NCBI GenBank assembly: GCA_964397995.1
Contig: CAYNLG010000004.1
Coordinates: 1 to 64,000 of the forward strand
Source of the DNA: CAYNLG01 sp964397995
Lineage (GTDB): Bacteria; Planctomycetota; Phycisphaerae; FEN-1346
Length of the DNA: 64,000 nt
Direction: 5' to 3'
In this document: positions 42,168 through 51,215 of the stretch, in pieces
Layout of the letters: every line of letters starts with the position of its first letter
Position numbering within the stretch: position 1 is the stretch's first letter
The notes under the pieces: model-generated
What the model saw: the letters and a program-made list of their open reading frames with translations, nothing else
Told to the model about the DNA's origin: nothing
The model's database searches: none
Made by a program: the position numbers and the translations under genes

Positions 42168-43430
42168 GTGATCCGACGCTACCGTGCGACGTGGCACGTG
42201 ACGCTCGCCCTGCTCCTCACCGTAATGGGGGCCGGCCGGGCTGCGGCCAAGTGGCCCGCCCGGCGCGTCGGAAGCGATCTCGTCATCCAGACACCGCACT
42301 ACGTCGTCGAGTCCGACCACCCCGAAGAGAACGTCCAGCTCATTGCCGCCCAACAGGAAGTCCTCTTCGCCGAACTCCACCGGCGCATGAACAAGATCAA
42401 GCCGGTCAGCATGCGCGACCGCCTCAAGGTCCTCGTCTACAAGGACCAGGAGCGATACCTCAGCCGCCTGGGGGCGGGCGTCGCGGGGTCGCGGGGCGTT
42501 TTCATGCCGGCCATGGACGTGCTGGCCTGCTGGGCCGACCCGGACCAGCTCGATATCGTCCTGGAGACCCTTCGGCACGAGGGCACCCACCAGTTCATCG
42601 CCCACTATCTCGGCAGCAACTGCCCCATCTGGCTGAACGAGGGCATGGCCGTCTTCTACGAGCACGGCGAGTTCTCCCGCAAGTCCGGACGCCTTGTTAT
42701 CGGCCAAGTCCCGAAGGGCCGCGTCAACGTGCTCCGCAAGGCCCTGGCGGGCGGCAACATCATCCCGCTCTCCAGCATGCTGATGCGCACCAACCAGCAG
42801 TGGCTGGAGCGGGTCAACACCCGCCACCCGGAAGGGTACCTCCAGTACTGCCAGGCCTGGGCGATGGTCCACTTCCTGGCCTATGGCGGGGGCGGCCGGT
42901 ACCAGCCGGCGTTCCTCCAGTACATGCACTACGTCTCGCGCGGGCGACCCTCGACGTGGGCCTGGGAGCGGTCGTTCGGCAACGACTTCCAGGGCTTCCA
43001 GAAGGTCTGGGAGGCCTACATCAAGGACCTGAAGCCCACGGGCGACACGTCCGCCTGCCGCCGCAACCTTCAGGTTCTCGGCTGGCTGGCCGTGGTCGCC
43101 TGGAAGAACCACCCGGACCTAGTCGCCGACATGGCGACCTTCCGCAAAGCCCTGCTGGCGGGCGACTTCGGCGCCTGGTCGGTCTCGAGCGGCGAGTGGG
43201 CCATCGACGGCACGGACGCCAAGGCCGTCGCCCAACTCTTCGTATGCGGTGAGGACCCGGCCCGCCGCCCGACGTGCAGCTACACGCTGGTGCCCGGCAA
43301 GGAGGGGACGCCCCCCGTGCTCCGGTGCACCCACCACACGGGCAAGGCCCTGGAGTCGGTCCCGCCCAAGAAGATCCCGGACGAACCGAAGGTCAGCGAC
43401 GTGTCGGTCCGCACCCTCGAGGCGGACTGA
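42168..43430 (+). CDS. Secreted DUF1570 putative metallopeptidase
   Basis: A 420-residue exported protein with a signal peptide (about 1-27, ending GRAAA). The DUF1570 region holds a zinc-peptidase pattern: RHEGTHQFIAHYLG with HExxH, and the likely third ligand in WLNEGMAVFYE about 25 residues on. This is the gluzincin layout. The C-terminal 130 residues form a separate, less conserved domain. The GTG at 42168 was chosen because the signal peptide begins there; the upstream in-frame codons are antisense-like. No substrate is known. The epimerase-like gene follows 19 bases after the stop. Confidence 0.85.
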   Translation: MIRRYRATWHVTLALLLTVMGAGRAAAKWPARRVGSDLVIQTPHYVVESDHPEENVQLIAAQQEVLFAELHRRMNKIKPVSMRDRLKVLVYKDQERYLSRLGAGVAGSRGVFMPAMDVLACWADPDQLDIVLETLRHEGTHQFIAHYLGSNCPIWLNEGMAVFYEHGEFSRKSGRLVIGQVPKGRVNVLRKALAGGNIIPLSSMLMRTNQQWLERVNTRHPEGYLQYCQAWAMVHFLAYGGGGRYQPAFLQYMHYVSRGRPSTWAWERSFGNDFQGFQKVWEAYIKDLKPTGDTSACRRNLQVLGWLAVVAWKNHPDLVADMATFRKALLAGDFGAWSVSSGEWAIDGTDAKAVAQLFVCGEDPARRPTCSYTLVPGKEGTPPVLRCTHHTGKALESVPPKKIPDEPKVSDVSVRTLEAD

Positions 43431-43449
43431 CCCAGGCGAGAGGCGACGG

Positions 43450-43905
43450 ATGATCGACGGCGTGAAGGTGACGGCCCTGCGGGCGATTCCTGACGAGCGC
43501 GGCCGCCTGATGGAGATGTTCCGCAGCGACGAGCCGGACTTCGAGCGGTTCGGCCAGGTCTACCTGACGACGGCCTACCCCGGCGTCGTCAAAGCCTGGC
43601 ACTACCACAAGAAGCAGACCGACAACTTTGTCTGCGTCCAGGGCATGATGAAGGTCGCCCTGTACGACGCCCGCGACGACTCGCCCACCCACGGCGAGGT
43701 CAACGAGTTCTTTCTGGGGGTGTGGAACCCGGTGCGACTGCGGATTCCGCGCGGCGTCTACCATGGGTTCAAGTGCATCTCGACCGGCGAGGCCATGATC
43801 ATCAACGTGCCGACCGAGGTGTACGACTACGACGAGCCGGACGAGTTCCGGGCCCCGGCCCACTCGCCCGACATCCCGTACGACTGGGGCCGCGAGGACC
43901 GGTAG
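43450..43905 (+). CDS. dTDP-4-dehydrorhamnose 3,5-epimerase-like cupin protein
   Basis: A 151-residue cupin of the RmlC family. RmlC epimerises dTDP-4-keto-6-deoxyglucose on the way to dTDP-rhamnose. Family signs are IPDERGRLMEMFR, VVKAWHYHKKQTDNF, and IPRGVYHGFKCIS, including the catalytic-type histidines. No other rhamnose genes are nearby, so it may act on another sugar nucleotide. ATG at 43450 with GGCGACGG just upstream, a weak ribosome binding site. The frame is open upstream inside the DUF1570 gene, which is not coding in that frame. Confidence 0.8.
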   Translation: MIDGVKVTALRAIPDERGRLMEMFRSDEPDFERFGQVYLTTAYPGVVKAWHYHKKQTDNFVCVQGMMKVALYDARDDSPTHGEVNEFFLGVWNPVRLRIPRGVYHGFKCISTGEAMIINVPTEVYDYDEPDEFRAPAHSPDIPYDWGREDR

Positions 43906-43911
43906 AGCCGC

Positions 43912-45771
43912 CTATGCCCCCGCCGGCGGCCCCGCCTGCCACACGTATTCGGTTCGCCCCGCCTTGAGGCCCAGGGCCTCCGGGCCGGGCGGCCCCGCCG
44001 CGACGCCCAGCGCCTCCAGCGCCGGCGCCACCGGCATCTCGCCCTCGACCTCGACCGTCAGGCGCAACGTCTCCGGGTCGAAGTCCATCGAGAGCGTCGC
44101 CTCGCGGCTGGCGGCATCCAGACCCATGTACTCCTGCCACGCCTCCAGCGTCAGCATGGCCCGCGGCTCGGGGAACTCGACCAGGTGACTCATCCACGCG
44201 TCGCGGGCGTCGAACAGGTTGCCGTCGCTCGCGTTATCCGCAACGCGCGAGAGCAGGATCCGGCGGGGCGTCTCGGCGAAGACGTTGCCGAGGATGCGGT
44301 GCTGGCGGCAAAGGCCGTAGCGGCCGGCGACACGGCGGTCCTTCTGCGTCAGGTGGCACGCGACGGCGTAGTGGTCGCGCACCCGGCCGAACAGGTTGCG
44401 GGCCACGAGGCACTTCTCGCCGGAATCGACGTTCGCCCCCGGGCCGGCGTAGTCCCGGTCGGCCGGAATCCCCGTCCCCCGGATGTCCCAGAACAGGTTC
44501 CCGTCGACGGCGTTCGGCGCCTGGCTGACCTCGATGTAGCACCCGCCCAGGATGCCCTCGATGTCGGCGAAGACGTTCCCCGTCACGCGCGACTCGTGGT
44601 TCAGGTAGTCCAGCCAGACGCCCGGGGCGTCGCGCAGGTGGCGGAAGACATTGCGCCGGATGAGGCAGTGGTCCGCGTGGTGGAACTTCAGGCCCCCGGT
44701 CTCCCAGAGCCGCTCCAGCGCCAGGCCCCCGACCCGCTCCACCAGGCAGTCCTCGACGAGGGTGGCCGTGTTGTTCCGCACGGCCGCCATACCGCACACG
44801 CCGATGGCCGAGAGGGTGCACCGACGGACGATGTGGCCGCCCTCCCCCGTCCCCGCGGGGCGGCGGTCGGCATGCCAGCTCTCTTCGCCCAGGTCCAGGC
44901 CGGTCGCGTTGACGTGCCGGATGGTGCAGTCCTCGACGATCCAGTGGTGACCGCGCCACGCCGACACGGCCGCGCGCTGCGGCACGGGCAGCCCGTCGGC
45001 CGCGTGCAGGAAGTGCAACCCGGAAACGCGGACATAGCCAAGGTACATGGCGCGCGGGACGAAGAGCTGCTCCTGGACGGTCACTTCGAGCGTGACCCCG
45101 GCCGGGTCGGCGTCGCCCGGCAGGCGGACATGCAGCACGAGGCCCGACGGGTCGGGCCACCAGGCGCCGTCGGTGTCCAGCAGTTCGCGCGGCAGCCGCA
45201 CCTGCCTCAGCGGCACGCCGTCGGCAATCACCTGGCCGCGCTTCAGCAGGAACCGGTGCGTCTCCTCCTTCGACCAGTCCGAGGTGAAGCTCGTGAACTC
45301 GGTCGAGAAGTTGTTGACGAGGAAAGGGTTATACCCCGGGAACCAGTCGGCGGGCATGGCGGCCATCCAAACGGGATGCCCCTCAGGGTTAGGCTCGTAC
45401 TGCCCCCCCGCCCGGCCGGTAAGCCGCCACCCGCGGCTGGGTTCGGCCTCCGGCTGCCAGAGGCGCGACCCGCGGACCTCGACGTGCTCGCCGGGCGCGG
45501 CCTCGTAGGCGATCATCCGGTCGGGCCCCTCGCCGCCCCGCACGGGCCGGACGCACTCGCGGTAGACCCCCTCGTGGATGACGGCCTTCTCGCCGGGTTC
45601 CAGGATTGCGGCGGCGCGGCCAATCGTGGCAAAGGGCCGGTCTTCGCTGCCGGGCCCGTCGTCGGAGGCGTCGGGGTGGCCCTGGGCCACGTGATAGACG
45701 CGGGCATACGCGGTGCGGTCGTCCCAGAACGGGAACGGCGTCCCGTCGGGCATCAGAACGGTCTCGGACAT
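43912..45771 (-). CDS. Right-handed beta-helix protein, possible glycan-active enzyme
   Basis: A 619-residue protein. The N-terminus YHVAQGHPDASDDGPGSEDRPFATIGRAA is the DUF1565-type entry to a parallel beta-helix. Repeating beta-helix rungs run from about 260 to 520 (VEDCTIRHVNATGLDL, VEDCLVERVGG, IRRNVFRHLRDAPGVWL, ARNLFGRVRDHYAV). Such folds occur in pectate lyases, some alginate lyases and several glycoside hydrolase families. No signal peptide is visible, which is odd for this class. The gene is convergent with the epimerase gene and downstream of ferritin. Confidence 0.86.
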   Translation of the reverse strand: MSETVLMPDGTPFPFWDDRTAYARVYHVAQGHPDASDDGPGSEDRPFATIGRAAAILEPGEKAVIHEGVYRECVRPVRGGEGPDRMIAYEAAPGEHVEVRGSRLWQPEAEPSRGWRLTGRAGGQYEPNPEGHPVWMAAMPADWFPGYNPFLVNNFSTEFTSFTSDWSKEETHRFLLKRGQVIADGVPLRQVRLPRELLDTDGAWWPDPSGLVLHVRLPGDADPAGVTLEVTVQEQLFVPRAMYLGYVRVSGLHFLHAADGLPVPQRAAVSAWRGHHWIVEDCTIRHVNATGLDLGEESWHADRRPAGTGEGGHIVRRCTLSAIGVCGMAAVRNNTATLVEDCLVERVGGLALERLWETGGLKFHHADHCLIRRNVFRHLRDAPGVWLDYLNHESRVTGNVFADIEGILGGCYIEVSQAPNAVDGNLFWDIRGTGIPADRDYAGPGANVDSGEKCLVARNLFGRVRDHYAVACHLTQKDRRVAGRYGLCRQHRILGNVFAETPRRILLSRVADNASDGNLFDARDAWMSHLVEFPEPRAMLTLEAWQEYMGLDAASREATLSMDFDPETLRLTVEVEGEMPVAPALEALGVAAGPPGPEALGLKAGRTEYVWQAGPPAGA

Positions 45772-45814
45772 GGGCAGGCTTTCATGTCAGATGCGGCGGA
45801 ACGGGGTGTGCGGC

Positions 45815-45853
45815 GGATAAAGGAAGGGGCCCCGCCATCGGCAACGGAGCCCC
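45815..45853 (-). terminator. Likely terminator of the ferritin gene
   Basis: On the minus strand GGGGCTCCG (plus-strand 45845-45853) pairs with CGGGGCCCC (45826-45834) in a nine-pair stem with one G-U pair and a ten-base loop, followed by TTCCTTTAT. It begins 14 bases after the ferritin stop. Confidence 0.5.
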
Positions 45854-45866
45854 GTAGCGCGTCCGG

Positions 45867-46358
45867 TCAGCTGCCGCGGCGACCGAGATGGGCGTCCATC
45901 ATGAACAGACCGTTCGGCGACTTCTGGACCTTGGCCAGCTTCTCGACGATCTCGCTGGCGTTGGCCTCTTCCTCGACCTGCTCCGTGACGAACCACTGGA
46001 GCATGAACTCGGCGGCCTTGTCGTTCTCGGCCCGGGCCGTGTCGACGAGGGCGTCGATCATTCCCGTCACCTTCTGCTCGTGCTCGTAGGCCGCCTGGAA
46101 AATGGCCAGCGGGGACTCGAAGTCCGTCGGCGGCGCGTCGATGGCCGCCAGCGTCACGCGTCCCCCGCGGTCCAGCACGTGGGCGTACAGCTTCATGGCG
46201 TGCTCGCGTTCCTCCTCGGCCTGGAGGTCCATCCAGCGGGCCATGCCGGGGAAGTTCTCGGCCCCCAGCCACGCCGCCATCGACTGGTACATGTAGCCCG
46301 AGTACAGCTCGGCGTTGATCTGGTCGTTGAGGACCTTTTCCATCTTCGGACTCAGCAT
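45867..46358 (-). CDS. Ferritin (FtnA type)
   Basis: A 163-residue iron-storage protein that forms a 24-subunit shell in the cytoplasm and oxidises Fe(II). The ferroxidase residues of E. coli FtnA align position for position: Glu17, Glu50, His53, Glu94, Gln127 and Glu130. Landmarks are NAELYSGYMYQSM and EEEREHAMKLY. GAAAGGAA lies seven bases before the ATG at 46358; an in-frame extension upstream lacks homology. It is a single-gene unit with its own terminator. No Fur-type box was obvious in the short upstream region. Confidence 0.95.
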   Translation of the reverse strand: MLSPKMEKVLNDQINAELYSGYMYQSMAAWLGAENFPGMARWMDLQAEEEREHAMKLYAHVLDRGGRVTLAAIDAPPTDFESPLAIFQAAYEHEQKVTGMIDALVDTARAENDKAAEFMLQWFVTEQVEEEANASEIVEKLAKVQKSPNGLFMMDAHLGRRGS

Positions 46359-46469
46359 CGTCGGTTCCTTTCGATCTCCACGGTGCGTGCGAAACGGCGG
46401 TTCAGACAGTCTAGGCGCGCCCCGGCCGGAGTTCAAGCCGTGTTATCCGGGTCGACACCGGCCCTCCGC

Positions 46470-47945
46470 CTATTCGTAGATGTGCGTCGATTCGGTCTCC
46501 TCGACGACCGTCACCGTCTGGTCCGTCTTCATCGTCGTACGGAAGCGGACGTCACCCGTCCCCGTCCCCTTCACGACGACCGTGAAAACGGCCTCGGCCT
46601 TCGGAGCCAGCGGCCCGAACGGGGCGAACCGGACCCGCCGGCCGCTGACGCTCGCCTCGGTCGGCCCGTCGGCCGAAACGAAGCTCTGCTCGGGCGGCAA
46701 CTCGCACGTGATGGCGATGCCCGTGTCCGGCGCAGAGCCCTGGTTGGTCACCGTGATGCGGTACGTCTCGTTCGCACCGACCTCGATCGGGTCGGCCACG
46801 TCCACCACCTCCAGCAGGATGGCGGGGATGCCCTCGACGCGGGTGGTATGGCGGCCCTCGGCCTGGACGCACGTGGCCCGGGCCGTGGCGACATTGTCGA
46901 GCGTGCCTCTCTGCCGGGCCACGACGGTCAGGCTCACGGTCTTCGACGCCCCGGCGGCCAGGGTGCCCAGGCTCCAGACCACCTCCCCGCCGCGCAGCTG
47001 CCCGCCGCCCGTCGCCTCCCTGAACGTCGCCCCGGCCGGCACCGGGTCGGTCAGGACCGCGTTCGTCACGTCCACCTTGCCGGTGTTGGCAACGGTGATC
47101 TCGAAGGTGATGGGCCGGCCGACATACCGCATCTCAGGGCCGGTCTTGGTGACTTTGAGCTTCGGCTCGTGCACCACGGTGGTCGTCGTGTTCGAGGTCG
47201 CCTCCAGCCCGCCGTCGGCCGTGACCGTGGCGGTGTTCCGGTAGGTGCCCGGCCCGCTCGCGCGAAGCCGGACCTCGAATTCGCGGCTCTGGCCCGGCGC
47301 GAGGTCACCGGCGCTGAACGTGACCCGCGACTGGCCGTCCCCGGTGGTCAGCCCTCGCGGCAAGGGGTCGGTCACGGTGACGTTCCGTGCCACGCCCGTG
47401 CCGCTGTTGCGGACGCGGAACCGGACCGGCAGGATCTGGCACGTCAGCGCCTCCGCCGGGGCCGCCTTCGCGATCTCCAGCACCGGCTGGACCGCCTCGA
47501 CTTCCATGCACACGTCCGGGTTCGTCCAGGAGACCCGGGCGCACGCGCGGTGCGTCCCGGTCGCGCCGGCGACGGCCGTCACGGTGACCGTCTTCGACGC
47601 CCCGGCCGCCAGCGTCCCGAGGTCCCACGTCAGTGGCCCGCGCCCGGACGCCGCCGGCGACGTGCCCCGCACCGTCAGGTTGCCCGCCGGTGTCTCCACC
47701 AGCTGCACCCCCGCAAGCGGGGCCGGCGACACGTTCTGCACGGTGATCGTGTACTCGAACGGCTGGCCGACGCGGACGGTGCCGGGGGCCTGGCGCCGGA
47801 CGAGCACGGGACTGGAGGCCTGGCGGGCCGTCGGCACGTAGGCGGCCACGGCCTCGGGCGCGGCGGCGCGGGCGGCGCCGGCAACGCCGACGACCGCGAT
47901 ACAGAAGGCCGACAGGACCAGCAGTGGATTGCGAAGGACGGGCAT
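46470..47945 (-). CDS. Secreted protein with DUF11 repeats
   Basis: A 491-residue exported protein: signal peptide about 1-27, then four Ig-like DUF11/CARDB-type repeats at about 45-150, 155-265, 270-375 and 385-485. Each has a VxVGxPxxYxITVxNxG-like opening and a later LGTLAAGASKTVTVT or similar strand. These repeats are common in planctomycete surface and outer-membrane proteins and probably serve adhesion or structure. There is no enzymatic motif. GAGGAGC is six bases before the ATG at 47945. It is divergent from ribBA. Confidence 0.86.
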   Translation of the reverse strand: MPVLRNPLLVLSAFCIAVVGVAGAARAAAPEAVAAYVPTARQASSPVLVRRQAPGTVRVGQPFEYTITVQNVSPAPLAGVQLVETPAGNLTVRGTSPAASGRGPLTWDLGTLAAGASKTVTVTAVAGATGTHRACARVSWTNPDVCMEVEAVQPVLEIAKAAPAEALTCQILPVRFRVRNSGTGVARNVTVTDPLPRGLTTGDGQSRVTFSAGDLAPGQSREFEVRLRASGPGTYRNTATVTADGGLEATSNTTTTVVHEPKLKVTKTGPEMRYVGRPITFEITVANTGKVDVTNAVLTDPVPAGATFREATGGGQLRGGEVVWSLGTLAAGASKTVSLTVVARQRGTLDNVATARATCVQAEGRHTTRVEGIPAILLEVVDVADPIEVGANETYRITVTNQGSAPDTGIAITCELPPEQSFVSADGPTEASVSGRRVRFAPFGPLAPKAEAVFTVVVKGTGTGDVRFRTTMKTDQTVTVVEETESTHIYE

Positions 47946-48101
47946 GGGATGCTCCTCAGGTGGCGGGGGTCGGCGGCGTCCCCCGGGGGCGACGGGTCGG
48001 CGGAAGGCGCCACGGCGGCGCCCCGGGTATCCGACCCCATTATGGCCCGCCCGCGCCGCCCGGGGCAAGGCCGGACTCACTCCGCCGGCCCGGTCCCGGC
48101 C

Positions 48102-48130
48102 TTGATTCGCGCCCGGGGCGGCGGTACGAT
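48102..48130 (+). promoter_or_regulatory. Sigma-70 type promoter of ribBA (TTGATT-N17-TACGAT)
   Basis: TTGATT is at 48102-48107 and TACGAT at 48125-48130 with 17-base spacing. The -10 box ends nine bases before the ribBA ATG, and there is no ribosome binding site between them. This leaves no room for an FMN riboswitch and suggests a leaderless mRNA. Confidence 0.5.
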
Positions 48131-48139
48131 TGTTTCACT

Positions 48140-49396
48140 ATGGATACCCCTTTCGCGCCCGTCCCGGAGGTGCTCGAGGCCCTGAAGGCCGGACGCCTCA
48201 TCGTCCTCGTCGACGACGAGCAGCGCGAGAACGAGGGCGACCTCGTCTGCGCCGCCCAACGGGCCACCCCCGAGGGCATCAACTTCATGGCCGTCGAGGG
48301 GCGCGGCCTCATCTGTCTGCCCATGGCCGGGGACCTGATCGACCGTCTCGGTCTCCCCCAGCAGACCGCCGAGAACACCGCCGCCTTCGGCACCGCCTTC
48401 ACCGTCAGCGTCGATGCCGCCACCGGCATCACCACCGGCATCAGTGCCGCCGACCGGGCGCGCACCATCCGCGCGGCCGTGGCCGACGACGCCGGCCCCG
48501 AAGACCTCGTCCGGCCCGGGCACGTCTTCCCGATCCGGGCGCGGGACGGCGGCGTGCTGGTGCGGGCCGGCCAGACGGAGGGCAGCGTGGACCTGGCGCG
48601 CCTGGCGGGCCTGAAACCGGCCGCCGTCATCTGCGAAATCATGCGCGACGACGGGGCCATGGCCCGGCTGCCCGACCTGATCGACTTCTGCCGGAAGCAC
48701 GGCCTGCTGATGTGCAGCGTCGCCCAGGTCATCGAGTACCGCCACCGGCGCGAGCAACTCGTATGCCGCGCCGCCCGCGCCACGCTCCCGACGCGCCACG
48801 CGACCTTCGACATCCACGTCTACGAGAGCCTCGTGGACCCGTACCCGCACGTCGCCCTGACCCTCGGGGGCATCGGCGTGCCCGACGCCGGCGGCCGCAT
48901 GTCCGTCCAGACCGAGCCCGTGCTGGCACGCATCCACTCGGAGTGCCTGACGGGCGACGTCTTCGGCAGCCGCTCGTGCGACTGCGGCGAGCAACTCGAC
49001 GCCGCCATGGCCGCCATCGCCCAAGCCGGCCGCGGCGCCATCGTCTACATGCGCCAGGAAGGGCGCGGCATCGGGCTGACGAACAAGATCCGTGCCTACC
49101 ACCTGCAGCAGGAACACGGCATGGACACCGTCGAGGCCAACGAGGCCCTCGGCTTCAAGCCCGACCTTCGGGAGTACGGCATCGGCGCCCAGATCCTCGT
49201 GGACCTGGGCATCCGCGAGGTGCGGCTGATGACGAACAACCCGCGCAAGGTGGTCGCCCTGACCGGGTACGACGTGCGGATCGTCGAGCGCGTGCCGCTG
49301 GTGTGCCCGGCCAACGAGGCCAACCGCCGCTACCTCGACACCAAACGCGACAAGATGGGCCACCTGTTCCACGAGGGCGGCGCCGGCGAGGCCTGA
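48140..49396 (+). CDS. ribBA: Bifunctional riboflavin enzyme RibBA
   Basis: A 418-residue fusion that supplies both precursors of riboflavin. Residues 1-205 are 3,4-dihydroxy-2-butanone-4-phosphate synthase (VDDEQRENEGDLVCAA, GITTGISAADRARTI, RPGHVFPIRA). Residues 215-415 are GTP cyclohydrolase II, with the zinc cysteines in CLTGDVFGSRSCDCG, YMRQEGRGIGL, LREYGIGAQIL and MTNNPRKV. Both active sites look complete. The ATG at 48140 follows directly after the promoter. The znuABC genes follow 47 bases downstream. Confidence 0.96.
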   Translation: MDTPFAPVPEVLEALKAGRLIVLVDDEQRENEGDLVCAAQRATPEGINFMAVEGRGLICLPMAGDLIDRLGLPQQTAENTAAFGTAFTVSVDAATGITTGISAADRARTIRAAVADDAGPEDLVRPGHVFPIRARDGGVLVRAGQTEGSVDLARLAGLKPAAVICEIMRDDGAMARLPDLIDFCRKHGLLMCSVAQVIEYRHRREQLVCRAARATLPTRHATFDIHVYESLVDPYPHVALTLGGIGVPDAGGRMSVQTEPVLARIHSECLTGDVFGSRSCDCGEQLDAAMAAIAQAGRGAIVYMRQEGRGIGLTNKIRAYHLQQEHGMDTVEANEALGFKPDLREYGIGAQILVDLGIREVRLMTNNPRKVVALTGYDVRIVERVPLVCPANEANRRYLDTKRDKMGHLFHEGGAGEA

Positions 49397-49443
49397 CACG
49401 CCGCCGCACCGCGCCGCGCGTGCAAATGACGAAGGGGGAGGCG

Positions 49444-50403
49444 ATGCGCCGCATCCGGCTCGCAATGCTTCTCGTGGCCGTGCCGTGGGTGGCCGCCTGT
49501 GCCCCGGGCCCAACCGTCGAGGTGGAGTCCGGCGACGCGGCCGTGACGGCCTTCGTCAGCATCCTGCCCCAAGCCTGGTTCGTCGAGCGGATCGGCGGCC
49601 AGCACGTCGCCGTCGAGGTCCTGGTCGGCCCCGGCGAGAGCCCCGCGACCTACGATCCCACGCTGAAGCAACTGGCGCGCCTCGGCCGCGCCGACGTCTT
49701 CTTCCGCATCGGCGTACCTTTCGAGACCGCGCGGATGCCCCGCATCCGCGACCAGTTCCCCGACCTGCGGGTCGTCGACTGCAACGAGGGAATCGATCTG
49801 GCCGCATCCGAGGCGGACGAGGCGGCCCCGGTCGCCCACGGCAACGACCACGCCGACGACCATGACCACGGCCATGACCACGACCATGGCGGCGGAGACC
49901 CGCACACGTGGATGTCGCCGGTCCTGGCGAAGCGGCAGGCCCGGACCATCGCGGAGGCCCTGGCCGACCTCGACCCGGCCCACGCCGAGGCCTATCAAGC
50001 GAACCTGGAGCAGGTGCTTGCGGATCTGGACGCCCTGCACCAGGACCTCCAGGAGACGCTCGCCCCGCTCGCCGGCCGCACGCTCTACGTCTTCCATCCG
50101 GCGTACGGCCATTTCGCCCGGACGTACGGCCTGGAGCAGGTGGCGGTGGAGCGCGGCGGGAAGAGTCCGGACCTGCGGAGCCTGGGCCGCCTGATCCAGC
50201 GGGCCAAGGCCGACGGCGTCCGCGTCATCTTCGTCCAGCCCCAGTTCGAGTCCGACGCCGCCCGGACCATCGCCGAGGCCATCGGCGGGGCCGTCGTCCC
50301 CATGGACCCGCTCGCCCGGGACTACCTCGCGAACCTGCGGCGGATGGCGGAGGCCGTCCGCGAGGGGCTCGCCGGCGGCGCCGAGGAGGGAGGCGGCCCG
50401 TGA
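49444..50403 (+). CDS. znuA: Zinc/manganese ABC transporter substrate-binding lipoprotein (ZnuA-like)
   Basis: A 319-residue metal-binding protein of the cluster A-I family that delivers Zn or Mn to the membrane permease. Lipobox VAAC (Cys19) anchors it. A His/Asp-rich loop (about 132-154, HADDHDHGHDHDHG) is typical of zinc members. His154 (DPHTWMSP) and His218 (FHPAYGHFAR) are ligand candidates. The usual first ligand His in SPHxY is replaced (SPATYDPT), as in a subgroup of this family, so metal choice is open. The ATG at 49444 follows AAGGGGGAG; an earlier ATG at 49426 is also possible. The stop overlaps the znuC start. Confidence 0.9.
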   Translation: MRRIRLAMLLVAVPWVAACAPGPTVEVESGDAAVTAFVSILPQAWFVERIGGQHVAVEVLVGPGESPATYDPTLKQLARLGRADVFFRIGVPFETARMPRIRDQFPDLRVVDCNEGIDLAASEADEAAPVAHGNDHADDHDHGHDHDHGGGDPHTWMSPVLAKRQARTIAEALADLDPAHAEAYQANLEQVLADLDALHQDLQETLAPLAGRTLYVFHPAYGHFARTYGLEQVAVERGGKSPDLRSLGRLIQRAKADGVRVIFVQPQFESDAARTIAEAIGGAVVPMDPLARDYLANLRRMAEAVREGLAGGAEEGGGP

Positions 50404-51215
50404 CGGACGCGGCCCCCACGGCCCAGGTCCCCCCCGCGCGCGACCATGACGAGGCCCCCGCGGTGCGGATGGCGGGCGTCGAGTTCGCCTACGACGAGCC
50501 GCTCGTCCTGGAGGCCGTCGACCTGGCGGTTCAGCCCCGCGAATTCGTCTGCTTCGTCGGCCCGAACGGCGGCGGCAAGACGACCCTCGTCAAGCTCATT
50601 CTCGGTCTGCTTCGGCCGCGGCGCGGCCGCGTCGAGGTCTTCGGCGCGGCCCCGCCCCAGGCCCGCCACCGGATGGGCTATGTCGCCCAGCGGGCCGACC
50701 TGGACCCGAAGTTCCCCGTCAACGTGATGGACGTCGTCCTCATGGGCCGCCTCGGCCGCACCGACGGCCACAAGGGCGACCGCGAGGCCGCCGAAGCCGC
50801 TCTCGAAAAGGTGGGCCTCGCGGACCAGCGCCGCCGCCCCTTCTCGGCCCTCTCGGGAGGGCAGCGCCAGCGGGCGCTCATCGCCCGGGCCCTGGCGGCC
50901 GAGCCCGACCTGCTGATCCTCGACGAGCCCACCGCCAGCCTCGACGTCGCCATCGAACGCGAGTTCTACGAACTGCTCCAGGGCCTTACGGACCGCCTGA
51001 CCGTGCTCCTGGTCTCGCACGACATCGGCTTCGTCTCCGAGGTCGTCGGCAAGGTCGTCTGCGTCCGCCGCACCGTTGCCGTCCACCCCACCAGTGACCT
51101 CACCGGCGACCTGATGCAGGAGCTCTACGGGACGGACGTGCGCCTGGTGCGGCACGACCACGCGTGTGCCCTGGCGGACCGGCCGCCCAAGGAGGAGCCC
51201 CCGGCCGATGGCTGA
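50400..51215 (+). CDS. znuC: Zinc/manganese ABC transporter ATP-binding protein (ZnuC-like)
   Basis: A 271-residue ATPase that powers metal uptake. Walker A GPNGGGKTT, signature LSGGQRQR, Walker B LLILDEPTASLD and the switch His in LVSHDIGFV are all present. The C-terminal tail contains HDHACALADRPPKEEPPADG and may bind metal. The GTG start overlaps the znuA stop (GTGA), and the znuB start lies eight bases inside its 3' end, so the three genes are translationally coupled. Confidence 0.93.
   Translation: MTDAAPTAQVPPARDHDEAPAVRMAGVEFAYDEPLVLEAVDLAVQPREFVCFVGPNGGGKTTLVKLILGLLRPRRGRVEVFGAAPPQARHRMGYVAQRADLDPKFPVNVMDVVLMGRLGRTDGHKGDREAAEAALEKVGLADQRRRPFSALSGGQRQRALIARALAAEPDLLILDEPTASLDVAIEREFYELLQGLTDRLTVLLVSHDIGFVSEVVGKVVCVRRTVAVHPTSDLTGDLMQELYGTDVRLVRHDHACALADRPPKEEPPADG

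Noticed and set aside
49444..50403. The repeated CATGACCACGAC-like stretch near 49860 as a DNA repeat
   Set aside because: It encodes the His/Asp-rich loop typical of zinc-binding ZnuA proteins and is explained by that.
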